A stretch of 8,467 nt of DNA from an uncultured Lachnospiraceae bacterium (lineage in GTDB: Bacteria > Bacillota > Clostridia > Lachnospirales > Lachnospiraceae), in contig CACXFD010000038.1 of NCBI GenBank assembly GCA_902766845.1, forward strand, positions 1 through 8,467. The letters run 5' to 3'. The number at the start of each line of letters is the position of its first letter. Position 1 is the stretch's first letter. Both the position numbers and the translations under genes were made by a program. Of the stretch, positions 6,119 through 8,467 are shown one piece after another. Under the pieces are notes generated by a model that was not told where the DNA came from, did no database searches, and saw only the letters and a list, made by a program, of their open reading frames with translations.

Positions 6119-6143
6119 AAAGGCCCGCCCTGAGGCCTACACT
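6114..6143 (+). promoter_or_regulatory. Promoter of trmL
   Basis: A consensus -35 TTGACA (6114-6119) and a -10 TACACT (6138-6143) have an 18-base spacer. There is no extended TGn here. Transcription would start near 6150, leaving a GC-rich leader of about 110 bases before the trmL ATG. Confidence 0.65.
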
Positions 6144-6259
6144 CACAGAGGACAGGCGATCGGCCGGTGGCTGTCATACCGTACCGCAGCCTTCCTGCCG
6201 CAGCGTGCCGCGGCCTTTTCGCTGCTTTGCCCGCGCGGCATCGCCGTTTGGGAGGACCT

Positions 6260-6751
6260 ATGTTAAACATCGTACTGCTGGAGCCGGAGATGCCGGCCAA
6301 TCCCGGAAACATCGGCCGGACCTGCGTGGCGGCCGGGGTGCGCCTGCACCTGATCTGCCCGCTCGGCTTTTCGCTGAGCGAGAAAGCGCTCCGGCGCGCC
6401 GGGCTGGACTACTGGAAGGACCTGGACGTGACGGTCTATGACGACTATGCGGACTTCTGCCGGAAGAACCCGGACGCACGGGTCTGGTACGCCACCACCA
6501 AGGCGCGCCGCACCTATGCCGACGTGTCCTACGGGCCGGACGATTTCCTGATGTTCGGAAAGGAGAGCGCGGGCATCCCCGAGGAGATCCTCGTGGAGCA
6601 TGAGCCGGCCTGCGTGCGTATCCCGATGCTCGGGGAGACGAGGTCGCTGAACCTGTCGAACGCGGCCGCCGTGGTCCTGTACGAGGCGCTGCGGCAGCAG
6701 GGGTTTTCGGGCCTGCAGACCCGGGGACAGCTGCACCGGCTGCATTGGTAA
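6260..6751 (+). CDS. trmL: tRNA (cytidine/uridine-34-2'-O)-methyltransferase TrmL
   Basis: A 163-residue protein of the SPOUT (trefoil-knot) methyltransferase superfamily, of typical TrmL length. TrmL methylates the ribose 2'-O of the wobble base in certain leucine tRNAs, using S-adenosylmethionine, as a homodimer in the cytoplasm. The family motifs are in order: Asn-Pro-Gly-Asn-Ile-Gly-Arg-Thr (14-21), Phe-Gly-Lys-Glu-Ser-Ala-Gly-Ile-Pro (99-107), and Arg-Ser-Leu-Asn-Leu-Ser-Asn (128-134), followed by the Ala-Val-Val-Leu-Tyr-Glu-Ala helix. The ATG at 6260 is preceded by GGGAGG (6250-6255) with a short 4-base gap. The frame is open back to 6167, but that extension is Ala/Arg-rich, unlike the family, and comes before the conserved Met-Leu-Asn-Ile-Val start. 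The gene appears monocistronic. Confidence 0.93.
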   Translation: MLNIVLLEPEMPANPGNIGRTCVAAGVRLHLICPLGFSLSEKALRRAGLDYWKDLDVTVYDDYADFCRKNPDARVWYATTKARRTYADVSYGPDDFLMFGKESAGIPEEILVEHEPACVRIPMLGETRSLNLSNAAAVVLYEALRQQGFSGLQTRGQLHRLHW

Positions 6752-6766
6752 AGACTTCTTTTTTTC

Positions 6767-6796
6767 TTGCCCGTCGGGCGCGGCCCATGCTATAAT
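6767..6796 (+). promoter_or_regulatory. Promoter of the HD hydrolase/STAS-kinase operon
   Basis: A -35 TTGCCC (6767-6772) and a perfect -10 TATAAT (6791-6796) have an 18-base spacer, with TGC just before the -10. A run of seven T (6759-6765) lies directly upstream. It could be an UP-like element, or the tail of a poor trmL terminator; no good stem precedes it. Transcription would start near 6803. Confidence 0.8.
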
Positions 6797-6835
6797 AGCC
6801 CCGTTCCGTATGATCTTGACACAGGAGGACTGCAC

Positions 6836-7411
6836 ATGGATGTATTTGATCAGGCGGTCTGCTTTGCGGTCGCCGCGCACAGCGGCATGACGCGCAAGCG
6901 TTCGAGCGCCCCGTATATACTGCACCCGCTCGAGGCAGCGGCCATCGTGGGCACCATGACGGATGACCCGGAGGTCCTGGCCGCGGCCGTGCTCCACGAT
7001 ACCGTGGAGGACGCGGGTGTTTCGCTGGAGGAGATCCGGCTGAAATTCGGCGACCGCGTGGCGCGGCTCGTGGCTTCCGAGACGGAGAACAAGCGGCCGG
7101 ACCTGCCGAAAGAGCAGACCTGGCGGATCCGCAAGGAGGAGACGCTGAAAACGCTGCATGAATCGGACGATCCGGGCGTGCGGCTGATGTGGCTCGGGGA
7201 CAAACTGTCCAATATCCGCGCGTTCTTCCGCGCGTGGAGCATCGTCGGGAACTCCCTGTGGGACAGCTTCAACCAGAAGGACCCGGCCCAGCAGGCCTGG
7301 TATTACCGTACCATCGACCGGGAGCTCGAGAGCCTGAAGAATTACGAGGCCTGGCAGGAATATCACTATATGGTGGAAGCCATCTTCAAGGAGGTGGGAC
7401 CGAATGAGTAA
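6836..7411 (+). CDS. HD-domain hydrolase, MESH1/SpoT-like (possible small alarmone hydrolase)
   Basis: A 191-residue single-domain protein related to the hydrolase domain of RelA/SpoT and to MESH1-type small alarmone hydrolases. Those enzymes remove the 3' pyrophosphate of (p)ppGpp with a bound Mn2+. The metal-site pattern is complete: H30 in Tyr-Ile-Leu-His-Pro, H54-D55 in Leu-His-Asp-Thr-Val-Glu-Asp, the E58-D59 pair, and D122 in Leu-Gly-Asp-Lys-Leu-Ser-Asn. The early Ala-Ala-His-Ser-Gly and Arg-Lys (20-21) also match. No synthetase, TGS or ACT domain is present. The ATG at 6836 follows AGGAGG (6823-6828) by 7 bases; the frame is open further upstream, but that lies within the promoter. The C-terminal third (about 130-191) has several Trp/Tyr and differs from long Rel proteins. 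Substrate may be (p)ppGpp, but another nucleotide is possible. It overlaps the next gene by 8 bases. Confidence 0.85.
   Translation: MDVFDQAVCFAVAAHSGMTRKRSSAPYILHPLEAAAIVGTMTDDPEVLAAAVLHDTVEDAGVSLEEIRLKFGDRVARLVASETENKRPDLPKEQTWRIRKEETLKTLHESDDPGVRLMWLGDKLSNIRAFFRAWSIVGNSLWDSFNQKDPAQQAWYYRTIDRELESLKNYEAWQEYHYMVEAIFKEVGPNE
7388..7396 (+). promoter_or_regulatory. Strong ribosome binding site inside the HD gene
   Basis: AAGGAGGTG is a near-perfect Shine-Dalgarno sequence. It lies within the last codons of the HD hydrolase gene and 7 bases before the ATG at 7404. It fixes the start of the STAS-kinase gene and implies strong independent translation of the second gene. Confidence 0.85.
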
Positions 7412-8467
7412 CGTAAACTGCAGCCTGACGGACGGCCTGCTGAAACTGAGCCTGAGCGGTCATATCGATTCGGCCAACGCCCCGGCCGCGGAGGAGGAGA
7501 TCCGCGCGGCGCAGGCGCAGGGGCCGGTGGACCGGATCGTGATCGACTGCGAGGACCTGCAGTACATCTCCAGCGCGGGCCTGCGCGTGATCCTGCGGCT
7601 GCGCAAAGCCGTGAAGGACACCTCGCTCGTGAACGTTTCGCCTGAAGTCTACGAAGTGTTCGAGATGACCGGCTTCACCGAGATGATGGACATCAAAAAG
7701 GCCTACCGGCGCCTGTCCGTCGAGGGCTGCGAGGTCATCGGCCAGGGCGCGAACGGCAAGGTCTACCGCATCGACCCGGATACCATCGTCAAGGTCTATC
7801 TGAATCCCGACGCCCTGCCGGAGATCCACCGCGAGCGCGAGCTGGCCCGCGCGGCCTTTGTGCTCGGCGTGCCCACGGCCATTCCGTACGACGTCGTGCG
7901 CATCGAGGGCGGCGGCTACGGATCGGTCTTCGAGCTGCTGAACGCGGTCAGCTACGCCAAGCTCCTCGCGTCCGGACAGAAGTCCGTGGACGAGGTCGCG
8001 GCCATGAGCATCGATCTGCTGAAGCTGATCCATTCGACCGAGATCAAGCCCGGCACGATGCCGGACATGAAGGCCGTGGCGCTCGGCTGGGCGGAATTCC
8101 TGAAGGACTATCTGCCCGCGGACCTCGCGAAAAAGCTCTATGATCTGGTCGATGCCGTACCCGAAGACATGCATATGATGCACGGGGATTACCATATCAA
8201 GAACGTGATGCTCCAGAACGGCGAGAGCCTGCTGATCGACATGGACACGCTCTGCCACGGCCATCCGATCTTCGAGCTGGCCAGTATGTTCAATGCCTAC
8301 TGCGGCTTCAGCGAGCTCGATCATTCGATCACGCCGGCCTTCCTCGGCATCCCTCACGAGATGGCCGAAGAGTTCTGGTACAAGAGCCTGAAGCTCTATC
8401 TGGACGGGGCCGATGACGACAGGATCCGCTCCGTGTCGGAAAAGGCGCAGATCATCGGCTACACCCG
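7404..8467 (+). CDS. STAS domain fused to an APH-fold kinase (3' end outside window)
   Basis: At least 354 residues, open to the window end with no stop. Residues about 1-100 are a STAS domain of the anti-sigma-factor-antagonist type. S56-S57 in Ile-Ser-Ser-Ala-Gly-Leu match the loop that carries the phosphorylated serine in SpoIIAA. From about residue 107 it is an aminoglycoside/choline-kinase-fold phosphotransferase: glycine-rich loop Gly-Gln-Gly-Ala-Asn-Gly-Lys (113-119), ATP-binding lysine K130 in Val-Lys-Val-Tyr, catalytic loop His-Gly-Asp-x-His-x-x-Asn (260-267), and metal-binding Asp-Met-Asp (279-281). All key residues are intact, so an active kinase is likely. The substrate could be a small molecule or the STAS serine itself; neither can be decided here. 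The kinase part resembles, from memory, the TIGR02172 phosphotransferase group. Antibiotic resistance is unlikely given the fusion. It is cotranscribed with the HD hydrolase, overlapping it by 8 bases. Confidence 0.87.
   Translation, partial: MSNVNCSLTDGLLKLSLSGHIDSANAPAAEEEIRAAQAQGPVDRIVIDCEDLQYISSAGLRVILRLRKAVKDTSLVNVSPEVYEVFEMTGFTEMMDIKKAYRRLSVEGCEVIGQGANGKVYRIDPDTIVKVYLNPDALPEIHRERELARAAFVLGVPTAIPYDVVRIEGGGYGSVFELLNAVSYAKLLASGQKSVDEVAAMSIDLLKLIHSTEIKPGTMPDMKAVALGWAEFLKDYLPADLAKKLYDLVDAVPEDMHMMHGDYHIKNVMLQNGESLLIDMDTLCHGHPIFELASMFNAYCGFSELDHSITPAFLGIPHEMAEEFWYKSLKLYLDGADDDRIRSVSEKAQIIGYT

Noticed and set aside
6167..6259. Extended N-terminus of TrmL
   Set aside because: The added residues do not resemble the family, and GGGAGG sits just before the conserved Met-Leu-Asn-Ile start at 6260.
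6767..6835. Upstream start for the HD hydrolase
   Set aside because: The stretch contains the -35 and -10 elements; the AGGAGG at 6823-6828 fixes the start at 6836.
7386..8357. Long minus-strand open frame opposite the STAS-kinase gene
   Set aside because: The plus strand has a strong ribosome binding site, a STAS domain and a full kinase motif set; the minus frame is an antisense artefact.
7404..8467. Aminoglycoside resistance gene
   Set aside because: The kinase shares the fold and motifs of aminoglycoside phosphotransferases, but the STAS fusion, the chromosomal operon context and the lack of any mobile element argue against resistance.

Overview
The window looks like a chromosomal stretch from a high-GC member of the Clostridia, Lachnospiraceae-like. 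The signs are strong AGGAGG-type ribosome binding sites, sigma-A promoters that mostly carry an extended TGn -10, a VanW-domain secreted protein, an Lrp/aminotransferase gene pair like alaR-alaT of Bacillus subtilis, and a lipoprotein with a Thr/Glu/Ala/Pro linker. This placement is inferred from gene content and style, not from a search. No mobile element, CRISPR array, rRNA or tRNA gene was seen. The sequence is densely coding; no gap between genes exceeds 300 bases.

Layout, left to right. 1-170 is the 3' end of an endonuclease III gene (nth) with its 4Fe-4S cysteine motif. 345-1790 encodes an exported VanW-domain protein with its own promoter and a dyad in its leader. 1957-2460 and 2457-3635 are a translationally coupled Lrp/AsnC regulator and class I aminotransferase, closed by a strong terminator. 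3888-5417 encodes a predicted lipoprotein whose body is a cysteine-desulfurase-like PLP enzyme with all main catalytic residues present. A bidirectional terminator separates it from a convergent gene for a small membrane-anchored protein on the minus strand (5492-5974). A compact divergent promoter region (6082-6143) serves that gene and a tRNA 2'-O-methyltransferase gene (trmL, 6260-6751). Finally, 6836-7411 (HD-domain, MESH1/SpoT-like hydrolase) and 7404 to the window end (STAS domain fused to an APH-fold kinase) overlap by 8 bases and form an operon from a TATAAT promoter.

Most genes are housekeeping types in short transcription units. Two points are unusual. One is a cysteine-desulfurase-type enzyme that appears to be exported and lipid-anchored. 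The other is the operon pairing a possible alarmone hydrolase with a STAS-kinase fusion, which looks like a signalling or stress module whose substrate cannot be read from sequence. The last gene runs off the window, so its C-terminus is unseen.
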